A program made the translations under genes and the position numbers. Under the pieces are notes generated by a model. The model saw nothing but the letters and a program-made list of their open reading frames with translations, searched no databases and had not been told where the DNA came from. A DNA stretch of 64,000 nt. Origin: Caulobacter vibrioides. Its GTDB lineage: Bacteria > Pseudomonadota > Alphaproteobacteria > Caulobacterales > Caulobacteraceae. Shown here in pieces: positions 35,702 through 44,293 of this stretch (positions are counted from its first letter, which is position 1; the number at the start of each line of letters is the position of its first letter). The stretch covers positions 1,612,001 to 1,676,000 of the forward strand of contig NZ_CP023315.3 in the NCBI RefSeq assembly GCF_002310375.3, given 5' to 3'.

Positions 35702-36435
35702 GCCGCTCCTTCGTCACGGTTCCGGCGCGCATCCCGAAGGACGAACACGCCCGCGCCGCCGCAGAAGGCGGCGAGGCTGAACCAGGTCAGGGCATAGATA
35801 AGGTGGCTGTTGGCGAAGCGCACCACGGTCAGGCCGCCGCGCGGCCAGCCGCCGGGATTGGGCGTGTTATCGGCGTCGATGAAGTAGGGCGCGGTCACCC
35901 CAAGGCCGCGCGCCTTGGCGATCGCGGCGATGTCTCTTGAGTACCAGCGGCCTTCGTCCGGCCGGTTGGCGCGCAGGAAGCCGCCGCCCGGTTCGCTGAA
36001 GCGCAGCAGTCCGGTGATCGTCACCGGACCGACCAGTCGCCCCAATGGGCGCTGGGCCGGATCGCGCCGCGCCGCAGGCACGAAGCCCCGGTTGACCAGC
36101 ACGGTGAAGCCCTCAGCGCCGCGCAGCGGCGTCATCACCCAGAACCCCGGCCCCAGATCGGTCACGGCCTGGGTCAGGGTTTCGCCGCGATGATCCAGCA
36201 CGCCGGTGACGCTCACGCGGCGATAGGCGGCGGAGGTCGGCGAGAGGCTCTTCCAGTCACCGGGCCCCGGGGCGGGAGAGGGCGCGGCGTGGATGCGCTG
36301 GTCGACCTGGGCGATCAGCTCCAGCTTCCAGGCCCGCCGCTGCAGTTGCCAGCCGCCGAGCGCCAGAAACAGCGCCGTGAAAGCGACGCAGAGCCCGACC
36401 AGCGCAAGTCCAGGAGCCTTCGCCCTCCGGGTCAC
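35698..36435 (-). CDS. SURF1 family oxidase assembly protein
   Basis: A 245-residue SURF1-like protein helping to assemble a haem-copper oxidase, probably in haem a or o delivery. It has an N-terminal TM helix followed by LALGGWQLQRRAWKLELI, the conserved GWQ(L)xRR motif, a periplasmic domain with VNRGFVPAARR, and a C-terminal TM helix preceded by RFANSHLIYALTWFSLA, matching the family's NxHLxYAxTWF. The GTG start at 36435 overlaps the cyoD stop by four bases; the longer open frame upstream is out-of-frame cyoD. Its place between cyoD and regB ties it to this oxidase. Confidence 0.92.
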   Translation of the reverse strand: MTRRAKAPGLALVGLCVAFTALFLALGGWQLQRRAWKLELIAQVDQRIHAAPSPAPGPGDWKSLSPTSAAYRRVSVTGVLDHRGETLTQAVTDLGPGFWVMTPLRGAEGFTVLVNRGFVPAARRDPAQRPLGRLVGPVTITGLLRFSEPGGGFLRANRPDEGRWYSRDIAAIAKARGLGVTAPYFIDADNTPNPGGWPRGGLTVVRFANSHLIYALTWFSLAAFCGGAGVFVLRDARRNRDEGAA

Positions 36436-36824
36436 GGCATCTGCTGCATGTCGTGGTTCATGTCCGGCATCATGTGGGTGTTCAGGTTGTGCATCACCCA
36501 GAGCGAGCCAGCCAGCGTGATCACCACCAGGATCAAGGTGAACATCAGGGCCAGCATCGTCCATCCGCCCTCCGAGCGGCTGTTCATGTGCAGGAAGTAG
36601 ATCATGTGAACCACCACCTGGATCACCGCCAGGCCCATCACCGCCACGGCGGTCATCTGGGCGTTGGGCAGGACGTCGGCCATGACCAGCCAGAACGGGA
36701 TGGCGGTCAGGATCACGGCCAGGACAAAGCCGATCACATAGTCCTTCCGCGTCCCATGGGCGCCGCCGTGATCGTCGTCGTGGTGCTCATGGGCGGGGTG
36801 CGCATCATGGCTGGCGGCGTTCAT
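36432..36824 (-). CDS. cyoD: Cytochrome o ubiquinol oxidase subunit IV
   Basis: The smallest subunit of the bo3-type oxidase, 130 residues with three TM helices. It begins with a histidine- and aspartate-rich stretch (AHEHHDDDHGGAHG) and contains YVIGFVLAVILTAIPFWLVM and IYFLHMNSRSEGGW, typical of CyoD. The C-terminus is also rich in His and Met (HMMPDMNHDMQQMP), which could bind copper. The start at 36824 overlaps the cyoC stop (ATGA) and the stop overlaps SURF1. Confidence 0.93.
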   Translation of the reverse strand: MNAASHDAHPAHEHHDDDHGGAHGTRKDYVIGFVLAVILTAIPFWLVMADVLPNAQMTAVAVMGLAVIQVVVHMIYFLHMNSRSEGGWTMLALMFTLILVVITLAGSLWVMHNLNTHMMPDMNHDMQQMP

Positions 36825-37447
36825 TTCAGGACTCCCAGCAGGTAGACGAACGAGAAGACGCCGATCCAGATGACGTCCAGGAAGTGCCAGAACATCGACA
36901 GGCACATCAGTCGGCGTCGCATCTCGACGCCGAGGCCGCGCTGGGCGACCTGGACCATCAGGGTGACCAGCCAGATGACGCCGAAGGTCACGTGCAGGCC
37001 GTGCGTTCCGACCAGCACGAAGAACGACGACAGGAACGCGCTGCGCTGCGGCGTGGCGCCCTCGTGGATCAGGTGCGCGAACTCATAGATTTCCAGCGAC
37101 AGGAAGCCGACGCCCAGCAGACCGGTGACGCCTAGCCAGATCAGCACCGGCTTCACCTTCCGGGCCTGGGCCGCGATCATCGCAAAGCCGTAGGTGATCG
37201 AGGACAGCAGCAGCAGACCGGTGTTGATGGCCACAAGCTTCAGGTCGAACAGGTCCGCGCCTGACGGTCCGGCCGCGTAGCTCTGTCCCAGGACAGCGTA
37301 GCAGGCGAACAGGACCGCGAAGATCAGGCAGTCGCTCATCAGGTAGATCCAGAACCCCAGCAGGGTTCCGTTCTCGGGGTGGTGCTCCTTGGTCAGGTAG
37401 AACTGGTTTGGATCGGCCGTTGATACGGCATGGGAATGAGCGGCCAT
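36821..37447 (-). CDS. cyoC: Cytochrome o ubiquinol oxidase subunit III
   Basis: A 208-residue subunit with five TM helices that stabilises the oxidase core. LLGFWIYLMSDCLIFAVLFA near the N-terminus, LVGTHGLHVTFGVIWLV near residue 135 and MCLSMFWHFLDVIWIGVFSF near the end are the usual CyoC signatures, the last one closing the fifth helix. It lies three bases after cyoB and overlaps cyoD by four bases. Confidence 0.96.
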   Translation of the reverse strand: MAAHSHAVSTADPNQFYLTKEHHPENGTLLGFWIYLMSDCLIFAVLFACYAVLGQSYAAGPSGADLFDLKLVAINTGLLLLSSITYGFAMIAAQARKVKPVLIWLGVTGLLGVGFLSLEIYEFAHLIHEGATPQRSAFLSSFFVLVGTHGLHVTFGVIWLVTLMVQVAQRGLGVEMRRRLMCLSMFWHFLDVIWIGVFSFVYLLGVLK

Positions 37448-37449
37448 GG

Positions 37450-39447
37450 TCAGGTCAGGCTCCGCAGGGCCTGGGTGCGGGCGTCCTCGACGCGGACGAC
37501 CTCCTCGGCCGGGACATAGTAGTCACGCTTGAAGTTGAAGGTGTGGGCGATCGCGGCGCCGACCAGAGCGATGAAGCTCAAGACCGCCAGCCACCAGATG
37601 TGCCAGATCATCGCGAAACCGCAGACCACGCTCAGCCCCGCGAGCACAACGCCCGCCCAGGTGTTGGCCGGCATGTGGATCGGGATGAAGCCGCTGGTTG
37701 GCCGGACGTAGCCGCGTTGCTTCATGTCCCACCAGGCGTCCAGCTCGTGGACCACCGGGGTGAACGCGAAGTTGTAGGCCGGCGGCGGCGAGGACGTGGA
37801 CCACTCCAGGGTGCGGCCGTCCCACGGATCGCCGGTCTCGTCGCGCAGCGCCTCGCGATTGCGGATGCTGACCACGATCTGGACGATGAAGGCGATGATG
37901 CCGAACAGGATCAGCACTGCGCCGAACGCCGCGATCATGAACCAGATCTGCAGGGACGGGTCCTCGAAGTGGCTGACGCGTCGCGTCACGCCCATCAGGC
38001 CCAGCACGTACAGCGGCATGAAGGCGAAGTAGAAGCCGCTCAGCCAGAACCAGAACGACAGCTTTCCCCAGAACGGATCGAGGCGGAAGCCGAACGCCTT
38101 GGGGAACCAGTAGACGATGCCGGCGAACATGCCGAACACCACGCCGCCGATGATCACGTTGTGGAAGTGGGCGATCAGGAACAGGCTGTTGTGCAGCACG
38201 AAGTCGGCGGGCGGAACGGCCAGCAGCACGCCGGTCATACCGCCGATCACGAAGGTGACCATGAAGCCCATGGTCCACAGCATCGGAACCTCGAACCGGA
38301 TACGGCCCCGGTACATCGTGAACAGCCAGTTGAAGATCTTCGCCCCTGTGGGGATCGAGATGATCATGGTGGTGATGCCGAAGAACGCATTCACGGACGC
38401 GCCCGAGCCCATCGTGAAGAAGTGGTGCAGCCAGACGATGTACGACAGCAGCGTGATGACGACGGTGGCGTAGACCATCGAGCTGTAGCCGAAGAGACGC
38501 TTGCGGCAGAAGGTCGCGACGACCTCGGAGAACACGCCGAACGCCGGCAGGATCAGGATGTAGACCTCGGGGTGACCCCAGATCCAGATCAGGTTCACGT
38601 ACATCATCGGGTTGCCCCCGAAGTCGTTCGTGAAGAAGTTGGTGCCTAGATAACGGTCCGCTGACAGCAGGCCCAGGACGGCGGTCAGGATCGGGAAGGC
38701 CGCGACGATCAGCACGTTGGTGCACAGCGCGGTCCAGGTGAAGACCGGCATCTTCATCAGGCTCATGCCCGGGGCGCGCATCTTCACGATGGTCACGACC
38801 AGGTTGATGCCTGACAGCAGTGTGCCGACCCCGGCGATCTGTAGCGCCCAGATATAGTAGTCGACCCCGACGCCCGGACTGTAGGCGATGTTCGACAGGG
38901 GCGGGTAGGCCAGCCAGCCCGTGCGCGCGAACTCGCCCACGAACAGCGAGGCCATCACCAGCACCGCGCCGCCGACGGTCATCCAGAAGCTGAAGTTGTT
39001 CAGGAACGGGAACGAGACGTCACGCGCGCCGATCTGCAGCGGCACCACCAGATTCATCAGGCCCGTGACCAGCGGCATGGCCACGAAGAAGATCATGATC
39101 ACGCCGTGGGCCGTGAAGATCTGGTCGTAGTGGTCCGGCGGCAGGTAGCCGGCGGCGTCACCGAACGCCATGGCCTGTTGCGCGCGCATCATCAGCGCGT
39201 CGGCGAAGCCGCGCAGCAGCATGATGATCGCCAGGATGATGTACATCACCCCGATCTTCTTGTGGTCGACGCTGGTCAGCCACTCGCGCCACAGATAGCC
39301 CCACAGCTTGTAGCGGGTCAGCAGGGCCAGCACGGTGAGGCCGCCGAGAACGACGACCGAGAAGGTGACCAGCAGGATCGGTTCGTGCAGCGGAATGGCG
39401 TCCCAGGTGAGACGGCCGAAGATGAACTTGACGAGGTCCGGGGACAT
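37450..39447 (-). CDS. cyoB: Cytochrome o ubiquinol oxidase subunit I
   Basis: The catalytic subunit of the haem-copper ubiquinol oxidase: it reduces O2 to water and pumps protons. The 665-residue product from ATG 39447 has 15 hydrophobic segments. The CuB and haem ligands are in [29 protein letters not shown] and [12 protein letters not shown], and the N-terminal haem ligand is in TAHGVIMIF. The open frame extends further upstream but that part lies in cyoA out of frame. GAGG precedes the ATG. Confidence 0.97.
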   Translation of the reverse strand: MSPDLVKFIFGRLTWDAIPLHEPILLVTFSVVVLGGLTVLALLTRYKLWGYLWREWLTSVDHKKIGVMYIILAIIMLLRGFADALMMRAQQAMAFGDAAGYLPPDHYDQIFTAHGVIMIFFVAMPLVTGLMNLVVPLQIGARDVSFPFLNNFSFWMTVGGAVLVMASLFVGEFARTGWLAYPPLSNIAYSPGVGVDYYIWALQIAGVGTLLSGINLVVTIVKMRAPGMSLMKMPVFTWTALCTNVLIVAAFPILTAVLGLLSADRYLGTNFFTNDFGGNPMMYVNLIWIWGHPEVYILILPAFGVFSEVVATFCRKRLFGYSSMVYATVVITLLSYIVWLHHFFTMGSGASVNAFFGITTMIISIPTGAKIFNWLFTMYRGRIRFEVPMLWTMGFMVTFVIGGMTGVLLAVPPADFVLHNSLFLIAHFHNVIIGGVVFGMFAGIVYWFPKAFGFRLDPFWGKLSFWFWLSGFYFAFMPLYVLGLMGVTRRVSHFEDPSLQIWFMIAAFGAVLILFGIIAFIVQIVVSIRNREALRDETGDPWDGRTLEWSTSSPPPAYNFAFTPVVHELDAWWDMKQRGYVRPTSGFIPIHMPANTWAGVVLAGLSVVCGFAMIWHIWWLAVLSFIALVGAAIAHTFNFKRDYYVPAEEVVRVEDARTQALRSLT

Positions 39448-39467
39448 GAAAGGCCTCTGGAAAAGGA

Positions 39468-40529
39468 TCAGCGCGCGGGCGGGGCGGTAAAAGGCGCGCA
39501 AAGTGCGGCGACGAACGTGCGCAGGCCGCCGCCTTCGCCGCGTCGGACGCGTTTGTCGTATTCGAGCGTGGTGACGTTGTAGACGCCGGCCATGCCCAGG
39601 CCGCCCTTGGCGTCGATGCGCATCATGTCGTGCTGGCACATCTTGCCAGGCTCGACGCAGCGATTGACGGCCCGGTGGAACAGGTCCTCGTCCACGGCGG
39701 CGAAGCGCTGGGGCGGGACCTTCTGACTGGGCTTTTCAAGGACGAGGTAGCGAGAGCCGTCCAGGCGACCGCCGCCCTTGCGGACCTCAGCGGTCCAGCG
39801 CGCGAAGTCCGCCTCGCTCATGCCGCGGAACTTGAAGCGCATGTGCGAGAAGCCGTCGCCGCTGTAGTTGGCCGAGAAGCCCTCGAACTGGCCGGGCTTG
39901 TTGATCACCGCGTGCAGCTTGGTGGTCATGCCGGGCATGGCGTAGATCTGACCCGCCAGAGCCGGCACGTAGAACGAGTTCATCACCGACGAGCTGGTCA
40001 GCTCGAAGTTCAGCGGCCGATCGACCGGCGCGGCCATCTCGTTGACCGTGGCGATGCCCAGTTCGGGATAGATGAACAGCCACTTCCAATCGAGCGCGAC
40101 GACCTGGACCCTGAGCGGCTTGATGTTCTCGGCCGAGCGCCCGGGCGCGATGCGGTCCAGCGGCCGATAGGGGTCCAGCAGGTGCGTGCTGGTCCAGGTC
40201 ACCGCGCCCAGGATGGTGATGATCACCAGCGGCGCGGCCCAGATCACGATCTCCAGGCGGGTGGAGTGGTGCCAGTCGGGAGCGTAGGTCGCCTCCTCGT
40301 TCGACGACCGGTACTTCCAGGCGAAGAACAGGGTCAGGGCGATGACCGGGACGATGATCAACAACATCAGCACAGTCGCGAGGATGATCAGGTCGCGCTG
40401 CTGGTTGGCGATGTCGCCGGACGGGTTCATCACCACCCAGTCGCAGCCGCCCAGCGCCAGCAAGGCTGGCGCGAGCAACAACGACTTGAGGGCGCGTGAC
40501 GACAGGGGGGATCTGAAGCTTGGTCGCAT
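39468..40529 (-). CDS. cyoA: Cytochrome o ubiquinol oxidase subunit II
   Basis: A 353-residue predicted lipoprotein that forms subunit II of the quinol oxidase. The signal sequence ends LLALGGC (lipobox), two TM helices follow, and the periplasmic cupredoxin-like domain contains [39 protein letters not shown] and [13 protein letters not shown]. The CuA-binding cysteine pair of cytochrome c oxidases is missing, so the electron donor is ubiquinol. The C-terminus continues past the E. coli CyoA length with [20 protein letters not shown]. It heads the operon cyoABCD-SURF1-regBA; an FNR/FixK-like box lies 47 bases upstream of the ATG. Confidence 0.95.
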   Translation of the reverse strand: MRPSFRSPLSSRALKSLLLAPALLALGGCDWVVMNPSGDIANQQRDLIILATVLMLLIIVPVIALTLFFAWKYRSSNEEATYAPDWHHSTRLEIVIWAAPLVIITILGAVTWTSTHLLDPYRPLDRIAPGRSAENIKPLRVQVVALDWKWLFIYPELGIATVNEMAAPVDRPLNFELTSSSVMNSFYVPALAGQIYAMPGMTTKLHAVINKPGQFEGFSANYSGDGFSHMRFKFRGMSEADFARWTAEVRKGGGRLDGSRYLVLEKPSQKVPPQRFAAVDEDLFHRAVNRCVEPGKMCQHDMMRIDAKGGLGMAGVYNVTTLEYDKRVRRGEGGGLRTFVAALCAPFTAPPAR

Positions 40530-40575
40530 GATGACGCGCGATACGCCACGGCGCCGCACCACGACATTGGACCGT

Positions 40576-40589
40576 TTGTCCTAGGTCAA
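40576..40589. promoter_or_regulatory. Possible FNR/FixK-type site upstream of cyoA
   Basis: TTGTCCTAGGTCAA is a near-palindrome that matches TTGA-N6-TCAA, the CRP/FNR-family box used by FixK/FnrL in alphaproteobacteria, at seven of eight outer positions. It lies in the 211-base gap between cyoA and the divergent MFS gene, a place where oxygen control would be expected. Whether it is bound by such a regulator is inference. Confidence 0.4.
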
Positions 40590-40740
40590 TGCGCTCTCAC
40601 CAAATTGATCGGTTGGGGCCGAAATGGCGACGAAGGTGTTTGCCTAGCGGTCCGGCCTCGTCGCATGCTCGCATTCAGATCGCCGGAAAGGCGGCATGTA
40701 TCGACCGGGACGGAAACGAAAGACAAGGGTAGGGCGGCTC

Positions 40741-42081
40741 ATGGCGCGCGAACTGGCGATCCCCACTTCCTCGGGCCTGGAGCGCGACGCGCGACGTATG
40801 CACGCCGACGACAGGGGCGTACGTCCCGGCGAGATCGCCCTGGGCGTCGTCATCGGCCGCACCTCGGAGTTCTTCGACTTTTTCGTCTACGCCATCGCCT
40901 CGGTGCTGGTGTTCCCGCAGCTGGTGTTTCCCTTCGTCGACCGGCTGACCGGGGTGATGCTGGCCTTCGCCCTGTTCGCCCTGGCCTTCATCGCCCGTCC
41001 GTTCGGTTCGGTGATCTTCGGCGCGATCGACCGGCGCTATGGGCGCGGGGTCAAGCTGACCATCGCACTGTTTTTGCTGGGCGGTTCCACAGCGGTGATC
41101 AGCCTGCTGCCCAGCTACGCGGCCGTCGGTCCGCTGGCCATCTGGGCGCTGGCGGCCTGCCGCGTCGGTCAGGGGTTGGCGCTGGCCGGCGCCTGGGACG
41201 GCATGGCCTCCCTGCTGGCCCTGAATGCGCCGGAGAACAAGCGCGGCTGGTACGCGATGATCCCGCAACTGGGCGCGCCGTTCGGCTTCATGCTGGCCAG
41301 TGGCCTGTTCGCCTATTTCGTCTCCACCCTGTCGACCGCCGATTTCCTGGACTGGGGCTGGCGCTATCCGTTCTTCGCGGCCTTCGCGATCAATGTCGTG
41401 GCGCTGTTCGCGCGGTTGCGCATCGTCGCCACCGAGGAGTTCGGCGCCCTGTTCGAGAACCGCGAGCTTCGCCCGACCCGCATCGCCAGCCTGCTGCGCG
41501 CCGAGGGCGGCAATGTGCTGATCGGCGCTTTCGCGCCGCTGGCGACCTTCGCGATGTTCCACCTCGTGACCGTGTTCCCGCTGTCCTGGGTGGTCCTGCA
41601 TGGTGACAATCAGCAGGCCCTGACCTTCCTGCGTATCGAGCTCTTTGGCGCCCTGGTCGGCGTTGTCGGTATCCTTGCCTCAGGCTGGATCGCCGATCGG
41701 ATCACTCGCCAGAACCAGCTGGCTCTGTCGGCCCTGCTGATCGGCGCCTTCAGCCTTCTCGCGCCGCGGCTGCTGGATGGCGGATCGGTGGGGCAGACGG
41801 CCTATGTGGTGATTGGCTTCGCGATCCTGGGGCTTTCTTTCGGTCAGGCTGCGGGGGCGGTCAGTTCGGGCTTCTCCAAGCGCTACCGCTATACCGGCGC
41901 AGCCCTGACATCGGACCTTTCGTGGCTGATCGGCGCGGGTTTCGCGCCGCTGGCGGCGCTGGGCCTCGCCAGCCTCTGGGGACTGCCGGCGATTGGCCTC
42001 TATCTCGCGTCGGGGGCCTTGGCGACGCTGCTGGCCTTGACCCTCGACCGGGCGCGGCGACGCCGCCGGGCGGCGCACTAG
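40741..42081 (+). CDS. MFS transporter, metabolite:H+ symporter type
   Basis: A 446-residue major facilitator with 12 TM helices. VVIGRTSEFFDFFVYAIASV is TM1 with the FDFF/YDFF motif of the metabolite:H+ symporter subfamily (proline/betaine, shikimate, alpha-ketoglutarate carriers), ALAFIARPFGSVIFGAIDRR follows, and motif A appears in the form FGAIDRRYGRG. The substrate is unknown. The start is ATG 40741; the frame is open 45 bases upstream. It is transcribed away from the cyo operon from a shared intergenic region, and the next gene is 96 bases away. Confidence 0.85.
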   Translation: MARELAIPTSSGLERDARRMHADDRGVRPGEIALGVVIGRTSEFFDFFVYAIASVLVFPQLVFPFVDRLTGVMLAFALFALAFIARPFGSVIFGAIDRRYGRGVKLTIALFLLGGSTAVISLLPSYAAVGPLAIWALAACRVGQGLALAGAWDGMASLLALNAPENKRGWYAMIPQLGAPFGFMLASGLFAYFVSTLSTADFLDWGWRYPFFAAFAINVVALFARLRIVATEEFGALFENRELRPTRIASLLRAEGGNVLIGAFAPLATFAMFHLVTVFPLSWVVLHGDNQQALTFLRIELFGALVGVVGILASGWIADRITRQNQLALSALLIGAFSLLAPRLLDGGSVGQTAYVVIGFAILGLSFGQAAGAVSSGFSKRYRYTGAALTSDLSWLIGAGFAPLAALGLASLWGLPAIGLYLASGALATLLALTLDRARRRRRAAH

Positions 42082-42106
42082 GCGCAGGAACCGCTCAACA
42101 GCCTGC

Positions 42107-42116
42107 ATACAAGTAT
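42107..42116. promoter_or_regulatory. Palindromic ATAC-AA-GTAT site, possible GntR-type operator
   Basis: ATACAAGTAT is a palindrome set in the run GCATACAAGTATACATT, an AT-rich patch in an otherwise GC-rich sequence. It lies 62 bases before the DUF2946 gene, two genes upstream of a GntR-family regulator. GntR/FCD regulators often bind short palindromes of this size. The link to the GntR protein encoded here is inference. Confidence 0.35.
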
Positions 42117-42177
42117 ACATTCGCCCAGCGCCGGAATCGATCTTGGCCGGCTCCGCGAGGAGCGTTACGAGACTGGC

Positions 42178-42582
42178 GTGGACAAGGCCGCGCAAAAGCC
42201 TCTGTGGATCGATCTCGCGATGGCGTTCGCCCTCGTGGCGGCCTGTCTGCGCGTCCTCATACCCATCGGTTTCATGCCGGTGCTCGGCCATGGCGGCGCG
42301 CCGACCATTGTCATTTGCTCCAGCGCCGGCGCCAAGGTCGTGGCCGCGCCTTTGGGCGCCGCCGACGCGAGCGATCCGGCCCAGGATGGTCACAACACGG
42401 CGAAGGCGGACTGCGGGTTCGCCGGGCTGATCCATGCCGCCCCGCCGGTCTTGCCCAGTCTTGTGCTGCAGGCTGCGGGCCTGGTCACCGCCGCGAGCCT
42501 GGGCCCCGCCCTCGGGCGTGTGATGACCCTGCCGCTGCGCGCGCGGCCACCGCCCCAAACAGGCCCTCCGACCCAGATCTGA
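42178..42582 (+). CDS. DUF2946 family protein
   Basis: A 134-residue protein with one N-terminal TM segment (LAMAFALVAACLRVLIPIGFMP) that has the RVLIPxGFMP motif of DUF2946, followed by IVICSSAG and a later DCGFAGLIHAAPPVLP, the usual second part with Cys. The family is membrane-linked and often found beside TonB-dependent receptors and metal uptake or resistance genes; its job is not known. The start is GTG 42178, with AGGAG rather far upstream (15 bases). Here it precedes GntR, superoxide dismutase and a TonB receptor. Confidence 0.72.
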   Translation: MDKAAQKPLWIDLAMAFALVAACLRVLIPIGFMPVLGHGGAPTIVICSSAGAKVVAAPLGAADASDPAQDGHNTAKADCGFAGLIHAAPPVLPSLVLQAAGLVTAASLGPALGRVMTLPLRARPPPQTGPPTQI

Positions 42583-42727
42583 CCTTTCGTCCGCGCGTCG
42601 TCGCTCGCGACGTCGCGCGCCTGTGTCAGATCACATCGGATAGTCCCATGCCGTCTTCGCGCCCTCTGTCCGGACCCGTTCCGGCGCGCCTATCGCACCC
42701 CGTCCTCTTCTCCGAAGGGGGGTGTGC

Positions 42728-43393
42728 ATGATCCGCTCCGCCCCCAACGCCGCCGCGGCGGTCGCCGAACACCTTCGTGACCAGATCGTTCAAGGGCTGC
42801 TCCGGCCCGGCGTCCTACTTCGCCAGGAAGCTGTCGCCGCCGAGCTGGGCGTCAGCCGCATCCCGGTCTTCCACGCGCTCGCCAAGCTGGAGTCGGAAGG
42901 GCTGATCGAGATCTCGCCCAACCGCGCCGCCTTCGTTTCCACGCCCAGCGCGCGTCGTTGCCTGGAGATCTTTGATCTTCGCCGTCTCCTCGAAAGCGAC
43001 ATGCTCGCGCGGGCGATCGGCCAGCACACGCCCAAAACCCTGCGCGCGGTCAGGGCGGTGATGCTTGAGCTGGAGGACGATGAGGGTCCCCGCGCCTGGA
43101 TCGCCGCCGATCGCCGCTACTACGCCGCCCTCTACGCGCCAGCCGATCGGGACCTGACCCTGATGACGGTGCAGAACCTGCGCAACGCCGTCGATCGGAT
43201 CTACCTGGCCAGCGAACTGCCCGTGCTCGAACGCGAGGTGTGGATCGACCGCTATCAGGGCCTCTTCGACGCGGTCGCGGCGGGCGATCTCGAGCGTTCG
43301 GCGCTGCTGCTGAGCCGAAACATCCAAGCGATGCAGTCGCTTGTCGCCAGCCTTTTGCCAGACCAGCCCGCCAACGGAACGACAGGCGCCTAG
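42728..43393 (+). CDS. GntR family (FCD-type) transcriptional regulator with altered ligand site
   Basis: A 221-residue regulator. The N-terminal winged helix has AVAEHLRDQIVQGLLRPGVL and VAAELGVSRIPVFHALAKLE, and the C-terminal helical domain begins FDLRRLLESDMLARAI, as in FCD proteins. In usual FCD domains three histidines bind metal (in DxxFH, EH and H near the end). Here the corresponding places read DRRYYAAL, DRYQGLF and SRNIQAM with no histidine. Thus ligand binding probably differs. The start is ATG 42728, five bases after AAGGGGGG; GTG 42722 is too close to it. Confidence 0.85.
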   Translation: MIRSAPNAAAAVAEHLRDQIVQGLLRPGVLLRQEAVAAELGVSRIPVFHALAKLESEGLIEISPNRAAFVSTPSARRCLEIFDLRRLLESDMLARAIGQHTPKTLRAVRAVMLELEDDEGPRAWIAADRRYYAALYAPADRDLTLMTVQNLRNAVDRIYLASELPVLEREVWIDRYQGLFDAVAAGDLERSALLLSRNIQAMQSLVASLLPDQPANGTTGA

Positions 43394-43452
43394 CGCTCGG
43401 TCGTGGACGGCGTTGCGGTGTGGCGGCCCCCGCACCAACCGAGCGTCGTCCC

Positions 43453-43486
43453 GGCGTCGCGAACCTTGTCGGAGGTTCGCGACGCC
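43453..43486. promoter_or_regulatory. Perfect 13-base inverted repeat before the superoxide dismutase gene
   Basis: GGCGTCGCGAACC at 43453-43465 is perfectly inverted at 43474-43486 with an eight-base centre. It ends 28 bases before the ATG of the dismutase gene and 60 bases after the GntR gene stop. No T-run follows, so it does not look like a standard terminator. It could be an operator or an RNA stem in the dismutase leader. Confidence 0.5.
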
Positions 43487-43514
43487 AAACCCTTCATCGC
43501 CCCTCAAGGAGCCC

Positions 43515-44234
43515 ATGATGCGACGCTTGTTGACCACCTCCACGATCCTGGCCCTTTGCGCCGTAACCCCGGCTCTCGCCCAGACCTCCAGCGCATCGCA
43601 GGCCGTTGCGGCTCCGCAGGCCGCGTTCGCCTTGGCGCCCTTGCCCTACGCTTATGAGGCGCTCTCGCCGGTCATCGACGCCGAGACCATGCGGATCCAC
43701 CATGGCCGTCATCATCAGGCCTATGTGAACGCGCTGAACGGTGCGGTGGCCTCCACGCCCGCGCTGCAGGGAAAGTCGCTGGACGCGATCCTGTCGGAGG
43801 TTTCGCGCCACCCGGCCGTTGTGCGCAACAACGCGGGCGGTCACTACAACCACACGCTCTTCTGGACGCTGATGACCGCGCCGGGGCAGGGCGGCGCGCC
43901 TTCGCCCAAGCTGCTCGCCCAGATCGACAAGGACTTCGGGAGCCTGGACGCCTTCAAGAAGGCCTTCGAGACGGCCGGCCTGCAGCGCTTCGGCTCGGGC
44001 TGGGCCTGGCTCATCTGGAGCGAGGGCAAGCTTCGGGTCGTCAGCACGCCCAATCAGGACAACCCGCTGATGGACGATGCGCCGGTCAAGGGCGCGCCGA
44101 TCCTGGCCAATGATGTCTGGGAGCACGCCTACTACCTGAAACACCAGAGCAACCGCGGCGCCTATCTCGGCGGCTGGTGGCAGGTCGTGAACTGGAACAA
44201 GGCCAACGCCCTGTTCGAGACCGCCGCGCGCTGA
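43515..44234 (+). CDS. Exported Fe/Mn superoxide dismutase
   Basis: Converts superoxide to O2 and H2O2. The 239-residue product has a Sec signal peptide (about residues 1-23, ending ALAQ), which places the enzyme in the periplasm. The metal ligands are recognisable in MRIHHGRHHQAYVN, GGHYNHTLFW and DVWEHAYYLKHQ (Asp and His), and SGWAWLIW is typical of the Fe/Mn family. AAGGAG at 43506-43511 suits either ATG 43515 or, better by spacing, ATG 43518. Cytosolic Fe-SOD is the rule, so the export signal is notable. It is followed after 59 bases by a TonB receptor. Confidence 0.92.
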   Translation: MMRRLLTTSTILALCAVTPALAQTSSASQAVAAPQAAFALAPLPYAYEALSPVIDAETMRIHHGRHHQAYVNALNGAVASTPALQGKSLDAILSEVSRHPAVVRNNAGGHYNHTLFWTLMTAPGQGGAPSPKLLAQIDKDFGSLDAFKKAFETAGLQRFGSGWAWLIWSEGKLRVVSTPNQDNPLMDDAPVKGAPILANDVWEHAYYLKHQSNRGAYLGGWWQVVNWNKANALFETAAR

Positions 44235-44293
44235 GCGCGCACCTCACTACAAAAACCATCTCTCAAGAGCCGCGCCGGGGGCGCTAAAGCACT

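Noticed and set aside
37408..38649. 413-codon plus-strand frame opposite cyoB
   Set aside because: Histidine- and aspartate-rich shadow of a membrane protein gene, without any domain.
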